Shown here piece after piece: positions 33,069 to 40,429 of a stretch of DNA of 40,429 bases (its first letter is position 1; every line of letters begins with the position of its first letter). The DNA is taken from the NCBI GenBank assembly GCA_027310565.1, contig DAIDAP010000024.1, positions 1 to 40,429 of the forward strand. The letters are read 5' to 3'. The notes beneath the pieces were generated by a model that ran no database searches, was not told where the DNA came from, and saw only the letters and a program-made list of their open reading frames with translations. The DNA comes from Chloroflexota bacterium (GTDB lineage: Bacteria; Chloroflexota; Limnocylindria; P2-11E). The translations under genes were made by a program, and so were the position numbers.

Positions 33069-33254
33069 TCACCAGCTCGACTTCGTCACGCCCGGGAGCT
33101 CGCCCATGAGCGCGCGCTCGCGGAAGCAGATGCGGCACAGCCCGAACTTGCGCATGTAGCCGCGGGGACGGCCGCACACCTGGCAGCGGTGGTAGCCCTG
33201 CGACTTGAACTTCGGCGTCCGCTGTGACTTCAGGATCAGGCTCTTCTTCGCCAT
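33069..33254 (-). CDS. rpsN: Ribosomal protein S14, zinc type
   Basis: This 61-residue protein of the 30S head has the four zinc cysteines in CQVCGRPRG and CRICFRE. The length and motif are those of the short zinc-binding (type Z) form. It lies between rplE and rpsH in the standard order, with short gaps. Confidence 0.97.
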   Translation of the reverse strand: MAKKSLILKSQRTPKFKSQGYHRCQVCGRPRGYMRKFGLCRICFRERALMGELPGVTKSSW

Positions 33255-33264
33255 CGCACTCCCC

Positions 33265-33837
33265 TCAGGACGCCCGGCGGAACGGCATGCCGAGGCCGCG
33301 CAGGAGCGCGCGCGCCTCCTCGTCCGTCTTCGCCGTCGTCACGATGGTGACCTCGAGACCGCGTAGGCGGTCGATCTTGTCGTACTCGATCTCCGGGAAC
33401 ACCAGCTGCTCCTTCAGGCCGAGCGAGAAGCTCCCGCGCCCGTCGAAGGAGCGGTCCGGCACCCCCTGGAAGTCGCGGATCCTCGGGAGCGCGACGTTCA
33501 CGAGCTTCTCGAGGAAGTGCCACATGCGCGGGCCGCGCAGCGTGACCTTGAGCCCGATCGGCATGCCGACGCGCAGGCGGAAGTTCGAGATCGCCTTCTT
33601 CGACCTCGTCACGATCGGGCGCTGGCCGGTGATCGTCGCGAGGTCGTTCGCGGCCGCGTCCATCGCCTTGCTGTTGCCGATCGCCTCGCCCATGCCGATG
33701 TTGACGACGATCTTCTCGACGCGCGGGATCTGCATGACGTTCGCGTAGGAGAACTGCTTGCGCAGCTCCTCGCGCACGGTGGCGTCGTAGCGCTGCTTGA
33801 GCATCGGCGCCGCCGAGGGCGCCGTGGCCGCGGCCAT
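33265..33837 (-). CDS. rplE: Ribosomal protein L5
   Basis: L5 binds 5S rRNA and contacts the P-site tRNA and S13. The 190-residue protein has [50 protein letters not shown] and [10 protein letters not shown]. The ATG at 33837 overlaps the rplX stop by one base (TGATG). Confidence 0.97.
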   Translation of the reverse strand: MAAATAPSAAPMLKQRYDATVREELRKQFSYANVMQIPRVEKIVVNIGMGEAIGNSKAMDAAANDLATITGQRPIVTRSKKAISNFRLRVGMPIGLKVTLRGPRMWHFLEKLVNVALPRIRDFQGVPDRSFDGRGSFSLGLKEQLVFPEIEYDKIDRLRGLEVTIVTTAKTDEEARALLRGLGMPFRRAS

Positions 33838-34175
33838 CACTTCTCCTCCGTCACGACGATCGCCTCGCCGCAGCGCTTGCACACGCGCTCCTTGGTGTCT
33901 TCCTCGCGCCGGTGCCCCACGCGGGTGGGCTTGCCGCAGTGCGGGCAGACCACCATGACCTTGCCGAACGCGAGCGGCATCGGCTGGTCGATGATGCCGC
34001 CCTTGTCGTTCTTCGCCGGGTTCGGCTTGCGGTGGCGCTTGGCGATGTTCACGCCCGCGACGATCACGGTCCCCTCGGCCGGGCGCACCTCCTGCACCCT
34101 GCCGCGCTTGCCGCGGTCGCGGCCGGCCAGGACCATGACCTCGTCGCCCTTGCGCACCTTGAGATTGACGGCCAT
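33837..34175 (-). CDS. rplX: Ribosomal protein L24 with C-terminal zinc site
   Basis: L24 is an assembly initiator near the exit tunnel. The 112-residue protein has the KOW motif [21 protein letters not shown], then [14 protein letters not shown]4 motif follows near the C-terminus: CPHCGKPTR and CKRCGE. The ATG overlaps the rplN stop (TGATG). Confidence 0.97.
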   Translation of the reverse strand: MAVNLKVRKGDEVMVLAGRDRGKRGRVQEVRPAEGTVIVAGVNIAKRHRKPNPAKNDKGGIIDQPMPLAFGKVMVVCPHCGKPTRVGHRREEDTKERVCKRCGEAIVVTEEK

Positions 34176-34543
34176 CAGAGGACCTCCGGGGCGAGCGAGA
34201 CGATCTTCATGAAGTTGCGCTCGCGCAGCTCGCGGGCGACCGGCCCGAAGATGCGCGTGCCGCGCGGCTGGTTCTGCGGGTTGAGCAGCACCGCGGCGTT
34301 GTCGTCGAAGCGGATGAGCGAGCCGTCCGCGCGGCGGAACTCCTTCGTCTGCCGCACGACGACGGCGCGCACGACCTCGCCCTTCTTCACGCCGGAGTTC
34401 GGGATCGCGTTCTTCACCGTGGCCACGAACACGTCGCCGATCTCGGCGGTCGTCCCGCTGGACGAGCCGAGGACGCGGATGACGGAGAGCTCGCGCGCGC
34501 CGGTGTTGTCGGCCACGCGCACACGCGTGTACGGGCGGATCAC
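34175..34543 (-). CDS. rplN: Ribosomal protein L14
   Basis: L14 lies at the subunit interface. The 122-residue protein reads [50 protein letters not shown] and [14 protein letters not shown]. The start is the GTG at 34543, overlapping the rpsQ stop (GTGA). Confidence 0.98.
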   Translation of the reverse strand: MIRPYTRVRVADNTGARELSVIRVLGSSSGTTAEIGDVFVATVKNAIPNSGVKKGEVVRAVVVRQTKEFRRADGSLIRFDDNAAVLLNPQNQPRGTRIFGPVARELRERNFMKIVSLAPEVL

Positions 34544-35136
34544 TCTGCCTTCTCCTCCGCCCCCTCGGCGGCCTCGGGGCGACGCCGCGCGATGAGCTCG
34601 CCGACGCCCTCGGCCTCCTCGAGCTGACGCTCGATCTCGGCGACACGCGGGGCGGCCGCGCCGGCCTCGCCGACGCGCGACAGCACCTCGACCACGCGCC
34701 AGCGCTTCGTCGCGCTGTAGGGGCGGCTCTCCTGGATGCGCACGAGGTCGCCCTCGCGCACGTCGCCCGCGTCGTCGTGCGCCGCGAAGCGCTTGCGCAC
34801 GCGGACGACCTTCTTGTACAGCGGGTGCGCGCGCATGCGCTCGACCACCACGGTCACGGTCTTGCGCTGCTTCGCCGAGACGACGACGCCGACCTTCGTC
34901 TTGCGCCGGAAGCGGCGCCAGCCCGTGACGGCCTGGGCGCCGGCCGGCGCGGACGACGAGACCGTCGCGGCGGCGCGCTTGCGCACGCTCGTCCGCTTCA
35001 CGACGGCCGGCTTCACCGCCGCGGCCGCGCGCGCGGCGGTCGTCTTGCGGGCCGCCGTCGTCTTCTTCGCGGCCGCGGTCGTCTTCTTCGCGGCCGTGGT
35101 CTTCTTCGTCGCGGCCGTGGTCTGCTTCTCAGGCAT
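34540..35136 (-). CDS. rpsQ: Ribosomal protein S17 with long N- and C-terminal extensions
   Basis: S17 is a primary 16S-binding protein of the 30S body. Its core lies at about residues 79-153 ([62 protein letters not shown]). The protein is 198 residues, more than twice the usual 85. The N-terminal 75 residues are a Lys/Thr/Ala repeat tail ([12 protein letters not shown]), like a histone-H1-like tail. The C-terminal 45 are acidic and helical ([15 protein letters not shown]). The ATG at 35136 has AGAGGAC upstream and overlaps rpmC by 8 bases. L4 carries a similar tail. Confidence 0.94.
   Translation of the reverse strand: MPEKQTTAATKKTTAAKKTTAAAKKTTAARKTTAARAAAAVKPAVVKRTSVRKRAAATVSSSAPAGAQAVTGWRRFRRKTKVGVVVSAKQRKTVTVVVERMRAHPLYKKVVRVRKRFAAHDDAGDVREGDLVRIQESRPYSATKRWRVVEVLSRVGEAGAAAPRVAEIERQLEEAEGVGELIARRRPEAAEGAEEKAE
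35017..35121 (-). repeat. KKTTAA-type coding repeats in rpsQ
   Basis: Imperfect tandem units of about 18-27 bases (forward strand GTCTTCTTCGCGGCC) encode residues 6-40 of S17. The same unit occurs in rplD at 39113-39262. Such arrays are prone to slippage and to recombination with each other. Confidence 0.7.
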
Positions 35137-35329
35137 CGATCGTCCTCTCACGCTCGGCGAGCACGGTCAGCAGGCGCGCCATGCGCCGGCGGGCCGCGGG
35201 CAGCGCGCGGTAGTTCTTCTGCTGGCGGGTGGCGAGCTTGAAGCGCAGGTCGAAGAGCTCTTCCTTCGCGCTCCGCAGCTCGCTCGCGAGCTCGTTGTCA
35301 GACAGCCGCCGCATGTCCTTCAGCTGCAC
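35129..35329 (-). CDS. rpmC: Ribosomal protein L29
   Basis: L29 lies next to the exit tunnel and helps dock SRP and trigger factor. The 66-residue helical hairpin reads [37 protein letters not shown] and [13 protein letters not shown]. The GTG at 35329 fits the family start and has GAGGAGG about 10 bases upstream. It overlaps rplP by 32 bases because L16 has an extended C-terminus; an ATG five codons later is the alternative. Confidence 0.95.
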   Translation of the reverse strand: MQLKDMRRLSDNELASELRSAKEELFDLRFKLATRQQKNYRALPAARRRMARLLTVLAERERTIDA

Positions 35330-35756
35330 CCTCGCCGCCTCCTCCCTCGCCCTCGCGCGAGATGAATTTCGTCTTGATCGGGAGCTTGTACGCGGCAAGG
35401 CGCAGCGCCTCCCTCGCGAGCGCGCGGTCCACGCCGCCGACCTCGAAAAGGATCCGGCCCGGACGCACGACCGCGACCCAGTGGTCGGGCGCGCCCTTGC
35501 CGGAGCCCATGCGCACCTCGGCCGGCTTCTTGGTCACCGGCTTGTCCGGGAACACGCGGATCCACACCTTGCCGCCGCGCTTGAAGTGGTGGACGACGGC
35601 GCGGCGCGCCGCCTCGAGCTGCCGCGCGGTCATCCAGCACGGCTCCATCGCCTGGAGCCCGTAGTCGCCGAAGGTCATGTCGCCGCCGGCGATGGCCTTG
35701 CCCTTCATGCGGCCGCGCTGGAACTTGCGGTGCTTGAGGCGCTTGGGCTGGAGCAT
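35298..35756 (-). CDS. rplP: Ribosomal protein L16
   Basis: L16 positions A-site tRNA on the 50S subunit. The 152-residue protein has [61 protein letters not shown] and [13 protein letters not shown] short glycine-rich extension ([14 protein letters not shown]) follows the normal end and reads into rpmC. The ATG overlaps the rpsC stop (TGATG). Confidence 0.97.
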   Translation of the reverse strand: MLQPKRLKHRKFQRGRMKGKAIAGGDMTFGDYGLQAMEPCWMTARQLEAARRAVVHHFKRGGKVWIRVFPDKPVTKKPAEVRMGSGKGAPDHWVAVVRPGRILFEVGGVDRALAREALRLAAYKLPIKTKFISREGEGGGGEGAAEGHAAAV

Positions 35757-36517
35757 CAGTCGGTCCCCCCGGCCGTCGGCGCCGGTGCGACAGGTGCGGC
35801 GGGCGGTGCCGGCGGTGCGGGCGGTGGGGGCGGCGGCGCGAGCGGCCGCGCCGGTGCGCCCGGCGCGTTCTGCGCGACCTGGCGCGGCGCGGGCTCGATG
35901 TCGCCGCGGTAGACCCACGCCTTCACGCCGATCGTGCCGAACGTCGTCTTCGCGATGGCGCGGCCGAACTCGATGTCGGCGCGCAGCGTGTGCAGCGGGA
36001 CGCGCCCCTCGCGCTCCCACTCGCGGCGGCTCATCTCGGCGCCGCCCAGGCGGCCGGCGACCGCGACGCGCACGCCCTTGGCGCCCGACTTCATCGCGCG
36101 CTGCACGGTCTGCTTGAGCACCTTGCGGAACGACACGCGCCGCTCGAGCTGCTGCGCGACGTTCTCCGCGATGAGGTTCGCGTCGACCTCGGGGAAGCGG
36201 ATCTCGAAGATGTTCACCTTCACCGCCTTGCCCGTGGTCCTCCCGAGGACCTGCCGCAGCTCCTCCACCTTCGCGCCGCCCTTGCCGATGACGACGCCGG
36301 GCTTCGCGGTGTGGATGGTCACGGTCACCTGGTTCGTCGAGCGCTCGATGTCGATGCGCGCGATCGCCGCGTCGCGCAGCCGCGAGCGGATCGCGCCGCG
36401 GATGGCGACGTCCTCCTTGAGCAGCTCGCGGTACCCCTTCTTGTTGGCGTACCACTTCGCGTTCCACGTCTTCGTGAACCCGAGGCGGAAGCCGTGAGGG
36501 TGCGTCTTCTGTCCCAT
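35756..36517 (-). CDS. rpsC: Ribosomal protein S3 with a proline-rich C-terminal tail
   Basis: S3 is a 30S head protein with helicase activity at the mRNA entry. The 253-residue protein starts [13 protein letters not shown], has the KH-domain [15 protein letters not shown] and the C-terminal domain with [15 protein letters not shown] and [19 protein letters not shown]. The last 35-40 residues are Pro/Ala-rich ([15 protein letters not shown]). The ATG lies 2 bases after rplV. Confidence 0.97.
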   Translation of the reverse strand: MGQKTHPHGFRLGFTKTWNAKWYANKKGYRELLKEDVAIRGAIRSRLRDAAIARIDIERSTNQVTVTIHTAKPGVVIGKGGAKVEELRQVLGRTTGKAVKVNIFEIRFPEVDANLIAENVAQQLERRVSFRKVLKQTVQRAMKSGAKGVRVAVAGRLGGAEMSRREWEREGRVPLHTLRADIEFGRAIAKTTFGTIGVKAWVYRGDIEPAPRQVAQNAPGAPARPLAPPPPPPAPPAPPAAPVAPAPTAGGTD

Positions 36518-36519
36518 GA

Positions 36520-36858
36520 CTAGGCTCCCTTCTCGTCGACGACGATGGTGATGTGGCTGGTGCGCCGCACCTTGAGGTCCCGCCGGCCGCGGCCGCGCAT
36601 CCAGACCCGCTTCATGCGCGGGCCCTCGTCGGCCATCGCCTGCTTCACGTAGAGGTTCTCGAGCGTCATGTTGAAGTTGTTCTCCGCGTTCGCGACCGCC
36701 GACCGCACGACGCGGCCGATCGGGAGCGCCGCCGCCTTCGGCAGGTGCTCGAGGATCGCGATCGCCTCCTCGGCCGACTTGCCGGTGATGAGGTCGGTCA
36801 CCAGGCGCGCCTTGCGCGGCGAGAAGCGGAGGAACTTCGCCGATGCCTTGACTTCCAT
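36520..36858 (-). CDS. rplV: Ribosomal protein L22
   Basis: L22 lines the exit tunnel. The 112-residue protein has [39 protein letters not shown] and the tunnel hairpin [20 protein letters not shown]. The ATG at 36858 overlaps the rpsS stop (TGATG); a GTG one codon earlier is possible. Macrolide-relevant hairpin residues look normal. Confidence 0.97.
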   Translation of the reverse strand: MEVKASAKFLRFSPRKARLVTDLITGKSAEEAIAILEHLPKAAALPIGRVVRSAVANAENNFNMTLENLYVKQAMADEGPRMKRVWMRGRGRRDLKVRRTSHITIVVDEKGA

Positions 36859-37157
36859 CACGCTCCCGCCTTCACCGTCGCCGTGGTCTCCGCCGCCGCG
36901 CCGCGCCCGTGCCCCTTGAAGATCCGGGTGGGCGCGAACTCGCCGAGCCGGTGGCCGACCATGTTCTCGGTGATGAACACCGGCACGTGCCGGCGCCCGT
37001 CGTGGACGGCGATGGTGTGCCCGACCATCTCGGGGAGCACCTGAGAGGCGCGCGACCACGTGCGCACGAGCTTCTTCTCGTTGCGCCTGTTCATGTCGTC
37101 GATCTTCTTCTTCAGCGAGTCCTGGACGTACGGACCCTTCTTCACCGATCGGCTCAT
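36858..37157 (-). CDS. rpsS: Ribosomal protein S19
   Basis: S19 binds the 30S head with S13. The 99-residue protein starts [20 protein letters not shown], has [23 protein letters not shown] and [17 protein letters not shown]. The ATG overlaps the rplB stop (ATGA). Confidence 0.98.
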   Translation of the reverse strand: MSRSVKKGPYVQDSLKKKIDDMNRRNEKKLVRTWSRASQVLPEMVGHTIAVHDGRRHVPVFITENMVGHRLGEFAPTRIFKGHGRGAAAETTATVKAGA

Positions 37158-37990
37158 TTGCCCTTCCTCTTCTTCGGCGGACGCGTCACGAAGCGGTCCG
37201 TGCGCGGGTTCTTGCGCGTCTTGAGGCCCATCGCCGGCTTGCCCCACGGCGTCTGCGCCATGCCGCCCACCGGGGACTTGGCCTCGCCGCCGCCGTGCGG
37301 GTGGTCGCGCGGCGACATGACGACGCCGCGCACCGCGGGCCGCCAGCCCATGCGCCGGCGGTGGCCGGCTCCGCCGATCTTGCGGTTCTCGTGGTCGACG
37401 TTGCCGAGCTGCCCCACCGTCGCGCGGCAGCGCACGCCGACGACGCGGATGCCGCCGGAGGGGAGGCGGATCTGCGCCTGCTCGCCTTCCTTCGCCACGA
37501 GCTGCGCCGCGCCGCCCGCCGCGCGCACGAGCTGCGCGCCGCGGCCGGGCTGGAGCTCCACGCCGTGGATCGTCGTGCCGGTCGGGATGTGCTCGAGCGG
37601 CAGGCAGTTGCCCACGCGCGCCTCGGCCTCGGGGCCGGAGAGCACGGTGTCGCCGACCTTGAGGTCGAGCGGCGCGAGGATGTAGCGCTTCTCGCCGTCG
37701 CGGTACACCAGCAGCGCGAGCCGCGCCGAGCGGTTGGGGTCGTACTCGATCGCGCGCACGGTCGCGGGGATCCCGTCCTTGTCGCGCTTGAAGTCGACGA
37801 TGCGGTACGCCCGCTTCTCGCCGCCGCCGCGGTGGCGCGTCGTGACGCGGCCCTGCGCGTTGCGGCCGGCGGTGCGGAGCTTGCGCTCGATGAGCGAGCG
37901 CTCCGGCGTCGTCTTGGTGATCTCCGCGAACGCCGCGGACTGCCGGAAGCGGCGGACCGGCGAGGTGGCCTTGTACGTCCTGAGCGGCAC
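37154..37990 (-). CDS. rplB: Ribosomal protein L2
   Basis: L2 is needed for subunit joining and peptidyl transfer. The 278-residue protein has [33 protein letters not shown] and the C-terminal [21 protein letters not shown] with the conserved active-site-proximal His. The start is the GTG at 37990, one base after the rplW stop. Confidence 0.98.
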   Translation of the reverse strand: MPLRTYKATSPVRRFRQSAAFAEITKTTPERSLIERKLRTAGRNAQGRVTTRHRGGGEKRAYRIVDFKRDKDGIPATVRAIEYDPNRSARLALLVYRDGEKRYILAPLDLKVGDTVLSGPEAEARVGNCLPLEHIPTGTTIHGVELQPGRGAQLVRAAGGAAQLVAKEGEQAQIRLPSGGIRVVGVRCRATVGQLGNVDHENRKIGGAGHRRRMGWRPAVRGVVMSPRDHPHGGGEAKSPVGGMAQTPWGKPAMGLKTRKNPRTDRFVTRPPKKRKGK

Positions 37991-37991
37991 G

Positions 37992-38282
37992 TTAGACCCC
38001 CTCCACGAAGTAGCGCTCGATCTTCTGGCCCGCGGCGATCGTCACGACCGCCTTCTTCCAGTCGGGCCGCCGCCCGATCTTGCGGCCGAGGCGCCGCGTC
38101 TTGCCGTGGACCTTCGTCGTGTTCACCGCGACGACGTCCACCTTGAACACCTCCGACACCGCCGCGGCGATCTCCTGCTTGGTCGCGTCCATCGCCACCG
38201 CGAAGGTGTAGCGGCCGCCGTTGGTCTGGCCCATCGAGCGCTCGGTGACGACCGGACGCAGCAGCACGAGCGACCCTCTCAT
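37992..38282 (-). CDS. rplW: Ribosomal protein L23
   Basis: L23 docks trigger factor and SRP at the exit tunnel. The 96-residue protein has [59 protein letters not shown]. The ATG at 38282 overlaps the rplD stop (ATGA). Confidence 0.97.
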   Translation of the reverse strand: MRGSLVLLRPVVTERSMGQTNGGRYTFAVAMDATKQEIAAAVSEVFKVDVVAVNTTKVHGKTRRLGRKIGRRPDWKKAVVTIAAGQKIERYFVEGV

Positions 38283-39262
38283 GCGCTCACCGCCGTGCGC
38301 GTCTCGCCCGCCCGCGCGGCGAGCGCCGCTAGCGCGCCGCGCTCGACGAGGAGCGTGTCGGCGTCGAGGACGTCCTCCAGGCGCAGCGTGCCGGGGGTGC
38401 GCAGCGCGAGCAGCGGCAGGTTGGCCGTGGCGCGGCCGATGCGCTCGTCGAGCGCGGGCGACACGATGACCGTCGCGCCGGTGTCGCCGATCCGCCCGAG
38501 CCAGGCGACCGCGTCGCGCGTCTTCGGCCGCTCGCCGTCGAGCCTGAGGCCCTCGAGCACGAGCACGCGCCCGGCGGCGGCCTGCGACGAGACGGCCTCG
38601 GCGAACGCCGCGCGGCGCATCTTCTCGGGGATGCGCTGCTCGTAACGGCGGCCGTTGGGCCCGAACACCACGCCGCCGTGCCGCCACTGCGGCGCGCGGA
38701 TGGTGCCCTGGCGCGCGCGGCCGGTGCCCTTCTGGCGCCACGGCTTCGCGCCGCCGCCGGACACGCGGCTGCGGTTCTTGGTCGCGCTCGTCGCCTGGCG
38801 CGCGTTCGCGCGGGCCGCGAGGAACGCCTGGAAGAGCGTCGCCATCCGCCTCGCCGGCGTGACGAGGGCGCCGGGGAGCGCGAGCGACCCCGCGACCGAC
38901 CCGTCCGCGGCGATGAGCGGCACCTGGCCGGCGGGCGCCGTCGGCAGCGGCCTGCGCTCGGCTCGCGCCGGCTTGGGGCGCGGCTCGGGCTTCGCGCGGA
39001 CGGCCGGCGCGGCCTCCCGGCGAACGACGCGCGTGACCGGGCGCGCGACCGCGCGCGCCGGGGCCGCCGCCTTCTTCTCGGCGGGCTTCGCGGCCTTGGC
39101 CTCCTTCGTCTCGGCGGCCTTGGCCGCGGCCATCGCGTTCTTCTCGGCCGCCGTGGTCTTCTTCTCGGCCGCCGTGGTCTTCTTCGCCGCCGTCGTCTTC
39201 GCCGCCGTCGTCTTCTTCGCGGCGACGGTCTTCTTCGCGGCGGTCGTCTTCTTCGCCGGCAT
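38279..39262 (-). CDS. rplD: Ribosomal protein L4 with a 110-residue Lys/Ala/Thr-rich N-terminal extension
   Basis: L4 lines the exit tunnel and in E. coli represses the S10 operon. The core starts near residue 110 (VPLIAADGSVAGSLALPG). It has the tunnel loop SRVSGGGAKPWRQKGTGRAR, the segment PQWRHGGVVFGP and the C-terminal Rossmann-like part. The protein is 327 residues, against about 205. The extension starts [21 protein letters not shown], then becomes Ala/Glu/Lys and later Arg/Pro-rich. There is no alternative start near the core with a ribosome-binding site, and the ATG at 39262 overlaps the rplC stop (TGATG), so the extension is probably real. Confidence 0.94.
   Translation of the reverse strand: MPAKKTTAAKKTVAAKKTTAAKTTAAKKTTAAEKKTTAAEKNAMAAAKAAETKEAKAAKPAEKKAAAPARAVARPVTRVVRREAAPAVRAKPEPRPKPARAERRPLPTAPAGQVPLIAADGSVAGSLALPGALVTPARRMATLFQAFLAARANARQATSATKNRSRVSGGGAKPWRQKGTGRARQGTIRAPQWRHGGVVFGPNGRRYEQRIPEKMRRAAFAEAVSSQAAAGRVLVLEGLRLDGERPKTRDAVAWLGRIGDTGATVIVSPALDERIGRATANLPLLALRTPGTLRLEDVLDADTLLVERGALAALAARAGETRTAVSA
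39113..39262 (-). repeat. KKTTAA-type coding repeats in rplD
   Basis: About 150 bases of imperfect short repeats (forward strand GTCTTCTTCGCGGC and GTCTTCTTCTCGGCC) encode the first 50 residues of L4. They match the array in rpsQ at 35017-35121 in unit and orientation. Confidence 0.7.
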
Positions 39263-39945
39263 CAGGCCTTCCTCACCATCACGATCGAATTGCGCGCGCC
39301 GGGCACCGCGCCCGAGAGGACGAGCAGCGAGCGGCCGGGGTCGGCGCGCAGGACCTCGAGGTTCTTCACCGTCACGCGGTCCACGCCCTGGTGCGCCGCC
39401 ATGCGCAGCCCCCGCAGGACGCGGCCGGGCGTGGTGCCCGAGCCGACCGAGCCCTGGCGGCGCAGGTGGTCGGAGCCGTGCGACTTGGGGCCGCGCGAGA
39501 AGTGGTGCAGGTGCACCGGGCCCTGGAAGCCCTTGCCCTTGGACGTGCCGACGACGTGCACCCGGTCGCCCGGGGCGAAGCGGTCGGCGCCGATGCGCTG
39601 GCCCTTCGCGAACCCCGAGACGTCGTCGACGCGCACCTCGCGCAGGTGCTTGAGCGCCGGGAGGTCCTTGAGGTGCCCACGCTCGCCTCGGCTCATCTTC
39701 TTGTCGGCGACCTGCCCGAACCCGATCTGCACCGCGGCGTAGCCGTCCTTCTCCTTCGTCCGTACGGCGGTGACGAGGTTCGACTCGACCGCGATGACGG
39801 TCGCGGCGACGACGGAGCCGTCGTCCCGGAAGTGCTGGAGCATGCCGACCTTGCGGCCGAGGATGAGCGGCTTCGCCATCTTCGGCGCCTCCGCCCGCTC
39901 GGTCGCGGTCGTGGTCGTGGTCTCGATCGTCGTCTCTTCGGCCAT
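39262..39945 (-). CDS. rplC: Ribosomal protein L3 with a Thr/Glu-rich leader
   Basis: L3 is an assembly initiator near the peptidyl-transferase centre. The 227-residue protein has a 22-residue N-terminal extension (AEETTIETTTTTATERAE) before MAKPLILGRKVGM. The core then includes TSKGKGFQGPVHLHHFSRGP, SDHLRRQGSVGSGTTPGRVL and GARNSIVMVRKA. AGAGGA lies upstream of the ATG at 39945; an internal ATG at MAKPLILG is the alternative. S8 has a similar EETTTT start. Confidence 0.95.
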   Translation of the reverse strand: MAEETTIETTTTTATERAEAPKMAKPLILGRKVGMLQHFRDDGSVVAATVIAVESNLVTAVRTKEKDGYAAVQIGFGQVADKKMSRGERGHLKDLPALKHLREVRVDDVSGFAKGQRIGADRFAPGDRVHVVGTSKGKGFQGPVHLHHFSRGPKSHGSDHLRRQGSVGSGTTPGRVLRGLRMAAHQGVDRVTVKNLEVLRADPGRSLLVLSGAVPGARNSIVMVRKA

Positions 39946-39957
39946 CTCGTGCGTCCT

Positions 39958-40266
39958 CTAGAGCTTGATCTCGATGTCGACGCCCGCCGGAAGGTTCAGC
40001 TTCATGAGCGCGTCGACGGTCTTCTGGGATGGATCGTTGATGTCGATGAGCCGCTTGTGCGTCCGGATCTCGAACTGCTCACGCGAATCCTTGTAGATGA
40101 AGGGGCTCTTGATGACGGTGAACTTCTCGATGCGCGTGGGCAGCGGCACGGGGCCCGTGACCGTCGACCCGGTCCGCTGCGCGGTCTCGACGATCTGCGC
40201 GGCGGACTGGTCGATGAGCTTGTGGTCGTAGGCCTTGAGCCGGATCCGGATGCGCTGCTTCGCCAC
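39958..40266 (-). CDS. rpsJ: Ribosomal protein S10
   Basis: S10 is a 30S head protein and, as NusE, an antitermination factor. The 102-residue protein reads [40 protein letters not shown] and [18 protein letters not shown]. The ATG at 40266 lies 3 bases after tuf, so the S10 operon is continuous with tuf and has no promoter or L4-type leader between them. Confidence 0.98.
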   Translation of the reverse strand: MAKQRIRIRLKAYDHKLIDQSAAQIVETAQRTGSTVTGPVPLPTRIEKFTVIKSPFIYKDSREQFEIRTHKRLIDINDPSQKTVDALMKLNLPAGVDIEIKL

Positions 40267-40269
40267 GTT

Positions 40270-40429
40270 CTACTCCAAGACCTTCGTCACCACGCCCGCG
40301 CCCACGGTGTGGCCGCCCTCGCGGATGGCGAAGCGCAGGCCGTCCTCCAGGGCGATCGGGGTGATGAGCGTCACGGTCATGTTCACGTTGTCCCCGGGCA
40401 TGACCATCTCGGTGCCGGTGGGCAGCTCG
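40270..40429 (-). CDS. tuf: Elongation factor Tu, C-terminal end (partial)
   Basis: The fragment encodes the last 52 residues of EF-Tu, the GTPase that carries aminoacyl-tRNA to the ribosome. It reads [38 protein letters not shown] and ends [13 protein letters not shown] before TAG. This is domain 3, which contacts tRNA and EF-Ts. The N-terminal domains lie beyond the window edge. Its position before rpsJ is the classical str-S10 junction. Confidence 0.98.
   Translation of the reverse strand, partial: ELPTGTEMVMPGDNVNMTVTLITPIALEDGLRFAIREGGHTVGAGVVTKVLE

Overview
The window is a very GC-rich bacterial chromosome segment packed with housekeeping genes and almost no spacer. A stand-alone CdaA-type diadenylate cyclase upstream of cdaR-glmM-glmS, an alpha2-type glycyl-tRNA synthetase, zinc-binding forms of S4, S14, L24 and L36, a G5 plus lysozyme-fold cell-wall protein and many leaderless-looking promoters suggest a Gram-positive-like or Chloroflexota-like lineage. 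That placement is inference from gene content, not a phylogeny.

Layout, left to right. Positions 1-4993 hold a partial gene end, an unknown seven-helix membrane protein, glyS-recO (minus strand) and, divergent from recO, a polyprenyl diphosphate synthase plus a PH-domain membrane protein (plus strand). Positions 4583-7775 are one unit read leftward: tRNA-Gln(UUG), glmU, a CNNM/CBS membrane protein and cdd. Positions 7848-8214 hold a small repeat protein of the Em/GsiB (group 1 LEA) type. Positions 8247-10006 hold rsmA-ispE. Positions 10024-22435 are an envelope operon read leftward: TPR protein, cdaA, cdaR, glmM, glmS, acpS, nnrD, alr, a metalloprotease-like lipoprotein, galU and a G5/lysozyme-fold protein. 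Positions 22650-40429 are the tuf-S10-spc-alpha ribosomal protein supercluster, with secY, adk, map, infA, rpoA and truA, ending in rplM-rpsI.

The genes cooperate in a clear way. GlmS, GlmM and GlmU make UDP-GlcNAc; Alr makes D-alanine; IspE and the prenyl synthase supply isoprenoids for lipid carriers; CdaA and CdaR make and modulate c-di-AMP, whose cyclase in other bacteria is bound by GlmM. Translation and secretion functions fill the right half. Most neighbouring genes overlap by 1, 4 or 8 bases (TAGTG, TGATG, ATGA, GTGA), so translational coupling is the rule.

The least ordinary features are these. (1) The whole rpsI-TPR intergenic region (22473-22653) is one imperfect 181-bp palindrome, and a shortened relative of it sits at the 3' end of the LEA-like gene at 7801-7854. 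(2) Several ribosomal proteins carry large low-complexity tails; S17 and L4 share KKTTAA repeats. (3) Several transcription units start with TANNNT followed by about 7 bases and the start codon, the signature of leaderless mRNAs. (4) tRNA-Gln appears to form the 5' leader of the glmU operon. (5) A perfect hairpin encloses the rpsD stop codon just before rpoA.
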